Of a stretch of DNA of 64,000 bases, positions 1 through 9,589 are shown piece after piece. The stretch comes from Lathyrus oleraceus. Lineage: Eukaryota; Streptophyta; Magnoliopsida; Fabales; Fabaceae. The notes under the pieces are model-generated. The model saw only the letters and a program-made list of their open reading frames with translations, ran no database searches and was not told where the DNA came from. Made by a program: the position numbers and the translations under genes. Positions within the stretch are counted from its first letter, which is position 1. The number at the start of each line of letters is the position of its first letter. The stretch lies in the NCBI RefSeq assembly GCF_024323335.1, contig NC_066585.1:183042294-183106293 (forward strand). Reading direction: 5' to 3'.

Positions 1-547
1 TTGGGCAAAGATTCATTTGAAGCTTGTATCATGATGTAAGTTTGAGGATCAAGACTTTCCATTTTTGGTAAGTTTCAGTTACAGGTCCAGTTTCCATTTT
101 TGGAAATTTCTGATCTGGCTTCAAATTCTTCTATGATGGTGTTTGACATGATATATGAGGACTATATGGACATGAATGAGACCTCTCAAACCAATTTCCA
201 TCATCAAATCACTGATTAAATGGACAGTTGACCAACAGTTGACTTTTAGGGTTTCTGACTGACTGTGCATTGACTGATGACTTCTGAACATCCAATCCTT
301 GACCAAAACACTTCAAATGGATCCCCAAGTCATGTGAACATGTTGGACCAACCCTAGGGCTTTGTCTCCTTGAGAATTGTGCTTGCTTGCTTGACTGACT
401 GATCTCCTGACCAGTTTGACCTAATTTCTTGATTGGCTTGCACTTGAGGCAAATGGGACAATGCAATGCTATGCAGTGGACCATGTTATGCTATGACCTA
501 ATATGAAAATGTATGTACAATGATAGGTGCAAATTTGAGGTGCTACA
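1..547 (-). repeat. 3' LTR (partial) of a Tat/Ogre-type Ty3 element
   Basis: On the minus strand this LTR begins TGTAGCACC at position 547 and runs off the left edge of the window, so its far end, TSD and partner LTR are not visible. The boundary call rests on the TG start directly after a purine-rich tract (548-556) and on its place downstream of the pol genes at 3006-4625. The ORFs inside it look random. Confidence 0.7.
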
Positions 548-556
548 GCTGCCCCT
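548..556 (-). other. Polypurine tract of the Tat/Ogre-type element
   Basis: Reads AGGGGCAGC on the minus strand immediately before the LTR start. This is the expected place for the plus-strand primer used by reverse transcriptase, and it fixes the LTR edge at 547. Confidence 0.6.
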
Positions 557-689
557 ATTCAATCAGCTGGGAACCCGAATGGATGAGAGCAACGACTGTC
601 AGACTTTCAGGGTAAACAGGGATTGAATACCAAGAACCGTACAAATTTGCACTCTGCCGGATATGATACCAGGAGAACCACGTCATTTA

Positions 690-1610
690 CTGATGACGCC
701 TGCAATTGACAACTTCAGAAAGGCGAAACCATTTACCGATGGTTAGAAACTGGAAACTTGATATTTACCGATATCAACTTCAGCAAGACCATCTACCAAT
801 GGCTGCTGGGAAACAACTCTGATGTAAAAGGAAGCAAGACCATTTACTGATGGCGGCTTCAAAGGAACTTGACATTTACCGATATCAACTTCAACCCGAC
901 CATTTACCGATGGCTACTGCAACTGGAGATCTGATATTTACCGATATCGAAGAAAACGGGGCCATTTACCGATGGCGGATAAAACTGGGCATTCAATATT
1001 TACCGATATCGAAACATACAGGACCATTTACCGATGGCGTTTCCACTTGGGAAGGAACAAAATCTCTGTGGTGTAATCAGACAAGACGTTTACCGACGAC
1101 TTCTGGGGATCTTGATTTTATCAACAAGGAAACAAAGCATGACCAGACATTTACCGATGACTGGGATGAGACTCGACGTTTACCGACATCGAAAGATGAT
1201 GTTTACCGACATCCAAAAACGACCAGACATTTACCGATGACCGGGGAACACTCCACTAAGGGAAAAACAAATATTTGCAACCGGAAAACCAGATAGGACA
1301 TTTACCGATGACTCTACTGGGAATCTCTAGCTGGGGATTATCAGACATTTACCGATGACTGCAGAAAAGACTCGATGTTTACTGACATCGAAAGATGATG
1401 TTTACCGACATCAAAAAATGACCAGACATTTACCGATGACTGGGGTGAGACTCGATGTTTACCGACACCGAAACAATGGTGACCAGACATTTACCGATGA
1501 CTGGAGAGAAAACCCGATGTTTACAGACACCGAAACAATGGTGTTTACTGACACCAAACAAAGAAACACACGCGGGTGTTGGCATGACACTTACCGGTAT
1601 CACAAGAATG
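690..1610. repeat. Tandem-repeat array built on TTTACCGAT
   Basis: More than 25 variants of TTTACCGAT/TTTACCGAC occur here. From about 720 to 1040 two sub-motifs alternate (CATTTACCGATGGC and the near-palindrome GATATTTACCGATATC), giving a composite unit of roughly 60 bp. From about 1085 to 1600 the unit changes to GACCAGACATTTACCGATGA followed by GTTTACCGACATC; copies start near 1141, 1221, 1341, 1420 and 1481. Tat/Ogre 3' UTRs are known to be hypervariable and to seed satellites. The plus-strand ORFs of 148 and 94 codons across it are repeat artefacts. Confidence 0.85.
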
Positions 1611-1639
1611 ACTTTTTAGATATGTCAAGGCAAGGTTGA

Positions 1640-2270
1640 CCACTTGCTGGGGGTCTCACTGGGGAGAAACAAACTTTCTGTCACCATTGGGTGAGGAAAT
1701 GAACCTCTGTGGGGATATCAATCCTGAGTGCTGTCAAGAGCAACTGTAACAGACTTGCTGTGCTGATGTTGAATGAAATGATCCGCCTCTGCCGGGGATA
1801 CGGTCTGGTGAGGTTAACACATGAATGCATATGTTTGAATTTTTCTATGGCGTAATGCTCCATATTGAATGGGAATGCTACGCAGTTTGAGGATGCAATG
1901 ATCACTAAAAATGCAAAAAATGCAAAAATGATGAAAAACTCAGGCTGGGGAGCCAAAACTGATCGGGTACTCCAACTCTGCGGGGAGACACTGCCGGGAG
2001 AGCAACGACTTCTCACTCATGTTGGAGAATAGCACTGCTGCTGGGGGAAGGTAAACTCCGCTGGGGACATCCTTCAGTCCACAGATAGGATAAATGTTGG
2101 AGATAAATTTCAATGAACCTGCCTCACTCGGGGAGGAAATCGGCAATTACAGGCCTGCTGGGGATAGGCAATCCTTAGATCTGTTGGGGAATAGAAGGCA
2201 CTATCCACAGACGTCTTCGCAGGGGAACATAGCTCTGATAGCTTCCAAACTTGCTTGGGGAGAATATCTG
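1640..2270. repeat. Degenerate short repeat, core CTGGGGA
   Basis: The core (C/T)TG(C/T)(T/C)GGGGA recurs irregularly, most densely between 1940 and 2270, for example near 1943, 1978, 2040, 2060, 2130, 2158, 2184 and 2256. Spacing is mostly 20-40 bp. It lies in the 3' UTR beside the TTTACCGAT array and looks like an older, more diverged array. No coding potential is seen. Confidence 0.55.
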
Positions 2271-3005
2271 CTTGAGGAAATGTCCTCACAGATGCCAATT
2301 TGAAAAACAGCACAATAAAATGCCCCCAGGGGATACATGGACAAGATACGCTCAAGTGTCCTCAACATTCAAAAAGATTTTCAAATGTTTTGTCATCCTG
2401 CAAGCTATTGTTTAGCCTTCATGTTTTTATATGCAATGCTTATCAAAAATTCGGACAGTTTTGCAAACAAAACAGTAAAAAATAAAAACAAAAGAGCCAT
2501 TTATCTGAATAACGACTTTTATTGATTGAAAATGTGCCTGAAGAGGCAAATACATTGGGAGGCAATTCCTAGAAAGAGGTAATTGCGCACAAAAGGAAAA
2601 CTCTATCCTAATGGCAAGGTGAACACGACATCCACTATTTCCCAATTCTGTTATAACTCACAGATCATCAGTTTTCCTCCCAACTCCTTGCTTTCTGAGA
2701 AGAATGACTGGACGGATCACATTTTTCGAGATGGCAGACGACAAAGCTTGATGAAGTACAGACAACTCAGACTGTAGTCTTCGCTTTAATCCCTCTTTTG
2801 GCTGGATCGCCCTTTCGGGTTTTCAATCCACCGGGATACCCATTTTTTGCCTAAGCCGCCCTTGCGGGTTTTCGACTTACCGGGTGTACAAATTCTTTTT
2901 CATTTTATCCCTAATTTTTGCCCGAACCTTTTCTTTCTGTTTTTTGGTTCGCCGGGATGCCCATTTTTGCCTGGACTCTTTTTTCTTTTTGTCCAGCGGG
3001 TCAAT

Positions 3006-4625
3006 TTATGCGAAGTATTTTTTGACTACATCTGAGTTAACAGGAGACGGAAAATCTTCACCATCCATAGTTGTAAGCATCAAGGCTCCACCGGAGAAGA
3101 CCTTCTTCACAACATACGGACCTTCATAATTAGGAGTTCACTTGCCCCTGTTATCTGCACCGGGAGGGAGGATCCTCTTCAAAACTAGATCACCGATCTG
3201 ATAGCTTCGAGGACGCACTTTCTGATCAAAGGCTCGCTTCATCCTTCTCTGATACAACTGTCCATGGCATACAGCTGCTAGCCGTCTCTCCTCGATAAGG
3301 CTCAACTCATTAAACCTTGTTCGAATCCACTCGGCTTCGTCCAGCTTGACATCCAATAAAACTCTCAGAGAAGGAATCTCCACTTCAACAGGTAGGACCG
3401 CTTCCATACCATACACAAGGGAGTAAGGGGTTGCCCCGGTCGACGTACGTACTGAGGTACGGTACCCATGCAAAGCGAAAGGCAGCATCTCATGCCAATC
3501 CTTGTACGTAACGACCATCTTCTGCACAATCTTCTTGATATTCTTGTTCGCCGCTTCTACAGCACCATTCATCTTCGGTCTGTAAGGAGAAGAATTGTGA
3601 TGTTCAATCTTGAAATCTTTACAAAGCTCTTTCATCATCTTGTTATTGAGATTCGAACCATTGTCAGTGATGATTCTCTCCGGAACTCCATAACGACAGA
3701 TGATTTCTTTCTTGATGAACCGGGTAACCACTTGTTTGGTAACGTTAGCATAGGAAGCTGCTTCCACCCATTTGGTGAAATAGTCAATCGCAACCAAGAT
3801 GAAGCGATGTCCATTCGAAGCAGTAGGCTCAATCTTCCCAATCATATCGATGCCCCACATGGCAAACGGCCAAGGCGAATTCATGACATTCAGAGGGCTT
3901 GGTGGTACATGCACTTTATCAGCATAAATTTGACACTTATGGCACTTCCGAGCATACTTGAAACAATCGGATTCCATAGTCATCCAGTAATAACCCGCTC
4001 TCAACAATTTCTTAGCCATCGCATGTCCGCCGGCATGAGTACCGAAGGAACCTTCATGAACTTCCTGCATTAACATGTCCGCCTCGGGTCTGTCCACGCA
4101 TCTGAGCAAGACCATGTCAAAGTTTCTCTTATACAGCACATCATCCTGATTCAAATAGAAGCTTCCAGCTAGCCTTCTCAGGGTTTTCTTGTCATTCTTC
4201 GACGCACCTTCAGGATACTCCTGAGTCTTGAGGAAGTTCTTGATGTCATAATACCACGGCTTCTCATCAATCACAACAGACTCGGCTGCAAACACATACG
4301 CAGGCCTCTCAAGTCGATTCACCGTAACATGTGGCACATGATTCCACCAATGAACTTTGATCATGGACGACAAAGTAGCCAAGGCATCAGCCATTTGATT
4401 CTCATCCCGGGGGACATGATACAACTTCACCTTCTTGAAGAACGTCAGTATTCTTCTGGTGTAATCTCTATACGGAATCAAATGCGGCTGATTCGTATTC
4501 CAATCTCCATTGACTTGGTTGACCACTAAAGCAGAATCTCCAAATATATCAAGAGTTTTGATCCTCAGATCAATGGCTTCTTCTATCCCCATGATACAAG
4601 CCTCATACTCAGCTTCGTTGTTCGT
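3006..4625 (-). pseudogene. Tat/Ogre-type pol 3' part: partial RNase H and integrase
   Basis: The reading frame begins abruptly inside RNase H (TNNEAEYEAC motif), continues through the RNase H end (MADALATL), an integrase HHCC zinc region ending CHKCQIYAD, and the integrase core with its acidic residues in GIDMIG, TDNGSN and EAANKNIKK. The C-terminus follows to a TAA at 3006-3008. One in-frame TGA at 3138-3140 stands where the family usually has tryptophan (GKW), so the frame is broken before the last 43 codons. Gag, protease, reverse transcriptase and the start of RNase H are absent; MULE sequence takes their place at about 4625. The lineage call rests on the integrase sequence style and the long 3' UTR. 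Confidence 0.85.
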
Positions 4626-5449
4626 GATTAAGCATGTTTGAACTGGACCCATATAACCTATCTCCCAAGAATCAATCCTCTTCCGGTAAGATGCTGACAA
4701 CCGGAACAGGCAGAGCTTCGATAATAAATCTTGTACCTCATTGCATTAGTTCAATCAATCCTATAATCAACTGATAATTCCATATGATACTTTTTAATGG
4801 CTCTGACACGGTATTCTTTTGTGCAAAATTTGTCTCCTTCTTTCAATGATCCTTGAATTTGCACATAAGGATTGTAAAATATATCTGACAAAAGTTCATA
4901 TGCATCCAAATTCAAGTTTGTCATGTGTTGAGGTGGACAATATACATGTCTAGCTGGTAATGGCTCTTGCTGGTGGTCGATAGTTTCATCGTTCACCATT
5001 TCATCAATTAATAACTCGTCTTCTTCTTCCTCGTCAACAACATCGACTTCAACTTGTTCGTCGTCATCATTTTCACAAAACACTTGTCACAAATCAACAA
5101 ACTGAGACAATTGATTTTGTTGTGTTAAAATATATAACTCAATATCATTGAACCCAGATTGTTCATGACTGAGAAACATATGGTCAACATCGTCATCATC
5201 TCGAATCTTCAACTAATAAAACTTAACTTGGTTGTCTGCAAAAAATACCGGATTTTTGTAGATGATTTGTCCCACCTGACTACACTGTAATTTCTTTTCT
5301 ATTCTTTGTTTCAAATGTGAAAAATTTGATCATCTATTTAATGTAAATCGATTAACTTCCGTGTTACAAAAACAAAAACCGAATAACTCACATTCAAATA
5401 TTTCAAAATCGGTATGGGCATTGATCATGTAATGTGGTGATGAAGCCAC
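4626..5449 (-). pseudogene. MuDR/MULE transposase, N-terminal fragment (copy 1)
   Basis: The sequence aligns by eye with the start of the copy-2 transposase. It shows the N-terminal region (SSPHYMINAH), an acidic Asp/Glu linker (DDDEQVEVDVVDEEEEDE), CPPQHMTNLNLD, a MuDR DNA-binding region (GDKFCTKE..VRAIKKYHMELSVDY) and the zinc-type end SASYRKR..SWEIG. The expected start codon is GTG (5447-5449) where copy 2 has ATG, and stops and frame changes follow. At about 4625 the reading frame passes directly into Tat/Ogre RNase H, so the catalytic domain is absent. Intact relatives are DNA transposases. Confidence 0.8.
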
Positions 5450-5510
5450 TTTTGTAAGATGCAAGTTTAGTGTTTGGTGATGAGTGCATTGATCACGTAT
5501 TAGCATGCAG

Positions 5511-5519
5511 TTAAATAGG
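5511..5519 (-). promoter_or_regulatory. Candidate TATA element of the copy-1 MULE gene
   Basis: On the minus strand it reads CCTATTTAA, about 62 bp upstream of the transposase start position. Copy 2 has an equivalent CTATTTAAG upstream of its transposase, which supports a conserved core promoter. Confidence 0.45.
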
Positions 5520-5939
5520 ATTAATGGTGAATATCCATAAATCAAGGTATGCGCCAAAGGGTGTGGTGCATGCTATATGGTTTTAACTTAGGCGTCATTT
5601 GCAGTGGCTTATACGAAGAGTCTTGCATGCATGAGCCTAGGGTTCATACTACAACGAATCTCTTCCAGATTCCCAGCATGATTCCATTTTCACTGTCCAA
5701 CATATGTGCCCTTACCAATGGTGCATGGTCTTAGAAAATAATGCATGCGCCATAACAAGACAAGGCATGCGCCCTGCATGATTCCCCCGCCCTAAAAGGA
5801 CAAACACATGAGCCCTTACCAGCGGCGTGTGCCCTAAAAAGACATTGATGCGCCCTTACCAATGGCGTGTGTTCACATATATCACATGCAAAAGAAAATT
5901 TCACGTGAATGCAACTTACCCTCAACCTACTTTCACATC
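5520..5939. promoter_or_regulatory. Divergent intergenic region of copy 1 with GCGCC and CCCTTACCA repeats
   Basis: This spacer separates the minus-strand transposase from the plus-strand PMD gene. It carries ATGCGCC-type motifs near 5546, 5746, 5766 and 5850, and three copies of CCCTTACCA(A/G)(T/C)GG near 5710, 5815 and 5852. No convincing ORF is present. Position and symmetry with copy 2 suggest a shared bidirectional promoter; the role of the motifs is inference. Confidence 0.55.
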
Positions 5940-5947
5940 TATAAATA
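5940..5947 (+). promoter_or_regulatory. TATA box of the copy-1 PMD gene
   Basis: TATAAATA lies 124 bp upstream of the second (conserved) ATG at 6071 or so, followed by a pyrimidine- and CA-rich leader with repeated CAACACTCAA(C/T) units typical of a plant 5' UTR. Confidence 0.6.
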
Positions 5948-6070
5948 CTGATGTTTATCAGTCTTTTCTACAACGCTCAACCTATCTGTAACACTCAATA
6001 TATCTGCAACACTCAACCTATCTACAACACTCAATCTATCAGCAACATATACTCAAATGCATTCAACAAA

Positions 6071-8158
6071 ATGTCTCTATTGACCATGAATGATGACCAT
6101 CGAGGAACAATCGACAATACTGCGATATTTATATGTTATTACTTATTCTATATTGTTTATTACTTATTCTTATTTCCTAACAAAATGTCTATATTGTTTA
6201 TTACCTATTCTTACTTATTTCTTAATTATCTTTTGTTAGGACCCAAAGAGATTTCGATGTCGTGTACATGAATATGTACCACACGACCCTTTGATAGAAC
6301 CATATCTACGAGGATTCGGTTTTGGTAATCTACTCAACATAGTCTCACACTCAATTGACTACAAATTTATTCTTGCTTTGTTAGAAAGATGGAGACCCGA
6401 GACCCACACATTTCATCTTCCTTTCGGTGAATGTACTGTCACACTTGAGGATGTCTACATGTTTTTAGGTTTATCGATCGATGGTAAGACCGTAAATGGT
6501 AGAGTTAACCAAGATAACTCTATATGCGAGGAATTGTTGGATTCCCCTTTGTATGAAGACACAACTACGGGACAGACTTCGGGTCAACCTAGGGGCCAAG
6601 GTATTAATTTAAAATATCTTAAACAATATTATTCAAGTATAACATTAAACGAAGAATCTACTGAGTATGAAAAGATAATTAAAGCTCGTTGTTATATTAT
6701 GATTCTATTTAGTAATTTTTTATTTCCTGAAAGTACTGGTAATACGGCAAATATTATGTATTTTCTGTTGTTATGAAACATAAAAAAATAGGCACATATA
6801 GTTGGGGTTCAGCTGCTTTGGCCCATCTATATAGTTCGTTGTGTAAAAATGTCAAAGGAAAATACTTGTACGTTTTATTCTTGCGCCTATGTGGTACAAG
6901 AATGTCGTCACTCGCACCGGTCAACGAGAAGCCATTCACATTCCCTTACGCAACAAAGTAAGTTTATCTTAAATCTTCTAATTTGTTAGACTTTATACTA
7001 CAATTGACTGCAATGAATATATTTTCAATCTTTTCGATCTAGGTAGTCAGTTAAGGGGATGAACTACAACAGATGTCCCAAACATGTTGTAGTAGTCTAT
7101 TGCAATCTTTTAGACCATATTGAACCAGACGATGTATTACTACTAAACATCTATATTTTTGATTTAAAAGAATTATCCAATTACATATCCTTTAATCATG
7201 TCAAATTCTTATACAGTTTATCTAGAGGTCGTGTTTGTGTCTTGACCATTAGGTTAACCATGATGATGTTGCAGTTTAGACAACAAAAACACCAATCATT
7301 CAATTCACTACTGTGGAGATGCACCAGAGTGACCGTGTGAAACTGCAGTTCAGCATGCAACAACAAATTCCAGAACCTCCGACGTGTTTGGGAGATTGGT
7401 GTTAACAAAGAGTCGATGGCTAATGGGATTATTCCGATTGGAGAGACTTTGCAAAAGAGATGTATCGTCATTGGAGGAATCGCTGACAACACATCTTAAA
7501 CGAACCAATCATACATGGTGCTAGATCAACTCAACATTATATAGCATGGTTTAGGTCGGTTACAAGGCCACAGTTTGTGTCTGAGCCAAGGTATTTGACA
7601 AATCCCCGTCCAAGAACAATGTCAACCCACCCAAACCCAAGACCAACCTCACACCATCACCCTACCATATACACCTAACCACCAAACGTTCAACCTCGCA
7701 ACCAACTTCATGCCATCATAACCCCCCACTTATGAACACCCAAACATCACATCGCCACAACATCCAACCATTGTTTGACTTTATTACACCACATGAACCA
7801 TTGATTCGTTTCCAAAATAATAATGTCCCAATTCGGGCAACCATACCGTCCACAAACAACCCAACCACAACGACTCAACTACGACAACATGGGCACCAAA
7901 CTCAATTATGACAGCGCCGTTGGCGACAACACCTCCAGCTATTGGAGAGAAATGATGACAAATTTATCAAATACCGCTGAATCTTCCACCAGACCTTCAC
8001 ACAAGCCACCATTGCATAATGTCAACACTCAACGACCCCAAACACCTCAAGGAAATCGTGGGGGATCTCGTAGGCAGACTAACGCACCGGGATGTGGAAC
8101 AGGGGGCAAATCATTGATTTTCTTGTCAATTCTTATGTATTTTAACTTTATATCATAA
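6071..8158 (+). pseudogene. Plant mobile domain (PMD) gene of transposon copy 1
   Basis: Exon 1 (6071-6130) is short; exon 2 starts at 6240 after an AG acceptor and encodes the PMD core, including ERWRPETHTFHLPFGECTVT and LEDVYMFLGLSIDG. TE-borne relatives of the host MAIN/MAIL1 proteins share this fold (PF10536). A second intron runs 6958-7042. The C-terminus is Pro/Thr/Asn-rich and ends with a basic Gly/Arg stretch (GNRGGSRRQTNAPGCGTGG). Breaks seen: intron 1 begins AT instead of GT, TGA at 6774-6776 where copy 2 has a cysteine codon, TAG just after intron 2 where copy 2 has tryptophan, and more stops after 7340. The biochemical function of TE-encoded PMD proteins is not known to me. Confidence 0.75.
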
Positions 8159-8239
8159 TATTAATAATTATTTTTTACTTACCTATTTATTTTATTTATT
8201 TATAATATAAAATATAAAACTAATAAAATAAATAAAATA

Positions 8240-8460
8240 TAAAACATGCGCCACATGCAATGACGCATACACTTGATATAATTAAGCATGCGTCAATACT
8301 ATTGATGCCTATGTCCATTGACAACTTCGATGTGTTAGTCCAACTGACGTATGCTTTATAGGTGTGCATGAAATATGGTTATATTAGTAAATAACTTGAA
8401 ATAGTGGTTATTTTGGAAATTAAATTGAAAAACTTGATTATTTAAAAAAAGAATTCTTGA
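8240..8460. repeat. Right terminal region of PMD-MULE copy 1
   Basis: Contains ATGCGCCA, ACGCATACAC and ATGCGTCAA elements followed by a TGGTTATTTTGG..AATTGAAAAA stretch in the same order as the right terminus of copy 2 (23740-23990). The outer end near 8460 is approximate. Confidence 0.55.
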
Positions 8461-8764
8461 AAAATCGATCAAAAATTAGAAAATAAGAGATTTTTACTAT
8501 TTTTAAAGTCAAATTGGATTTTACTTTTAATTTATAAAAACAGGATAGAGTATTTCTTTTTAAATAAAAAAAAAGTTGTTTGATTTTTTTTTCTTTCCCA
8601 TGAATCGTACAACATGAGAAATCAAATATCAAAATAAAAAATATTCTTAATTTTTTTTTTGTTCTGATGAATGAAAGAAAATTTTATATAAGAACATATA
8701 ATATACGGTACGGTAGGTATTAATTTATTATTATTATATTAGAATAGAAATCTTAAAATTACCT
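8461..8764. other. AT-rich spacer between the two PMD-MULE copies
   Basis: Mostly A/T runs. No gene, RNA or further repeat is recognisable. The short minus-strand ORF at 8438-8632 is low-complexity Lys/Phe sequence and is not a gene. Confidence 0.6.
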
Positions 8765-8980
8765 AGTCCAATTGAGATTTTTTTTTTAAATAACCACTAT
8801 TTTCAAAAAAAAAATTCAAAATAATCAATATTTCTATTTTTTTTTCAAAATAACCATCTTTCAAAACAGATGTACCAGATGAACTAAAACATCCATTTTG
8901 CATTAGGAGGAGGCGCCAACATCATTGGTGTATGCTTTGGAAGCATTGAATGTTGGCGCCAAGTAAGTTGGCGCATGCAT
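8765..8980. repeat. Left terminal inverted repeat of PMD-MULE copy 2
   Basis: Matches the reverse complement of 23770-23990 almost continuously, including TTTCAAAACAGATG, CATCCATTTTGCATTAG and GCATTGAATGTTGGCGCCAA. The outer 50 bp are A/T-rich and less conserved. GGCGC motifs lie near 8910, 8954 and 8968. Confidence 0.8.
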
Positions 8981-9073
8981 GTAGTGCATTAGGTGCCGCC
9001 AGTGCTTCTGGCGCCTACATTTCTTGACATGTGTGACGCCTAGCCCTTTGACGCATGCATTTTCTTACTCCTC

Positions 9074-9081
9074 TATAAATA
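9074..9081 (+). promoter_or_regulatory. TATA box for the small ORF at 9180
   Basis: TATAAATA about 100 bp upstream of an ATG, followed by a pyrimidine-rich leader without intervening ATG. This is the normal layout of a plant core promoter, and it lies just inside the left terminal repeat. Confidence 0.6.
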
Positions 9082-9179
9082 CATCGCCCTGCATGCAATA
9101 TTTTTCACACAACTTTTACTCTACAACCACATTTTCTTTCGTTCAACTTCACTCTCCTTCAAGTTTTTGAGTTTTAACC

Positions 9180-9472
9180 ATGTCTGAATACATTCATAAA
9201 CGAAATGCCGATTTAATCTTTTTCGTCGTTGTGTCTCTGATAAAGAATCGACTTTGGAATATAGATTCGTTTGAACGTCTTAATCGGACGTTGAATAGTT
9301 TGTTAGATGGAGAAATTGGAGATGGTGAAAGGATTAGAATAATTCAATGGCTTGTGTCCACGTTCAACCAAAATGGAGAAGTTCGTGAATGAGTGGATAT
9401 TAAGACTGACCGAGACGTTCATAGGATGATGCATTACATGTTCAAAATTGTTCCGATGGTTGTAATCGCTTA
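9180..9472 (+). pseudogene. Small accessory ORF of PMD-MULE copy 2, function unknown
   Basis: ATG at 9180 opens a 70-codon frame ending in TGA at 9390-9392. The same frame continues without other stops to TAA at 9470-9472, so the TGA may be a point mutation, perhaps of a TGG, in a protein of about 97 residues; that is inference. The translation has an N-terminal amphipathic stretch (ADLIFFVVVSLIKNRLW), a central acidic part (LLDGEIGDGERIRI) and a C-terminal MMHYMFKIVPM. I recognise no family. A TATA box lies upstream and an AATAAA-like signal near 9537 downstream. It converges on the end of the MULE gene. Confidence 0.55.
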
Positions 9473-9589
9473 ATTATTTTATTTTAATTGTTTTAGTTGT
9501 TTGTGTAATGGTATTTCCTCACAAACTTATAATATGAAATAAATTTAGTTTTTTTATATATTGCAACAGAGGTACATTTGAATTTATCT

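Larger units (their letters stand above)
557..3005 (-). other. 3' untranslated region of the Tat/Ogre-type element
   Basis: A non-coding stretch of about 2.4 kb lies between the end of pol and the LTR, as is usual in Tat/Ogre elements. It holds two repeat blocks, annotated separately. Between 2280 and 3005 I see no gene, only A- and T-rich sequence and, at 2790-3000, a few short similar units containing CGGGTTTTC and CCGGG(A/T). Short ORFs here overlap repeats and resemble no protein I recognise. Confidence 0.65.
4626..8460. mobile_element. PMD-MULE transposon copy 1, left end lost
   Basis: It holds the N-terminal part of a MULE transposase (minus) divergent from a plant mobile domain gene (plus), and ends near 8460 in sequence resembling the right terminus of copy 2. 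The left terminus and most of the transposase are missing, replaced by the Tat/Ogre fragment. Gene order, orientation, promoter spacing and sequence match copy 2 at 8765-23990. No TSD can be tested because one end is gone. Its coding sequences have several stops and it is not autonomous. Confidence 0.75.

Noticed and set aside
850..1639. Plus-strand ORFs of 148, 68 and 94 codons
   Set aside because: They lie in the TTTACCGAT tandem array and translate to repeated VYRH/TFTDD words, not a protein family.
3468..4073. 201-codon plus-strand ORF
   Set aside because: Antisense to the Tat/Ogre integrase, which has clear motifs on the minus strand.
3138..4700. The 520-codon open frame as a functional fusion gene
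   Set aside because: Its first ~25 codons come from a MULE fragment; RNase H lacks its N-terminal catalytic part, and the C-terminus is cut by a TGA. The open junction is most likely chance.
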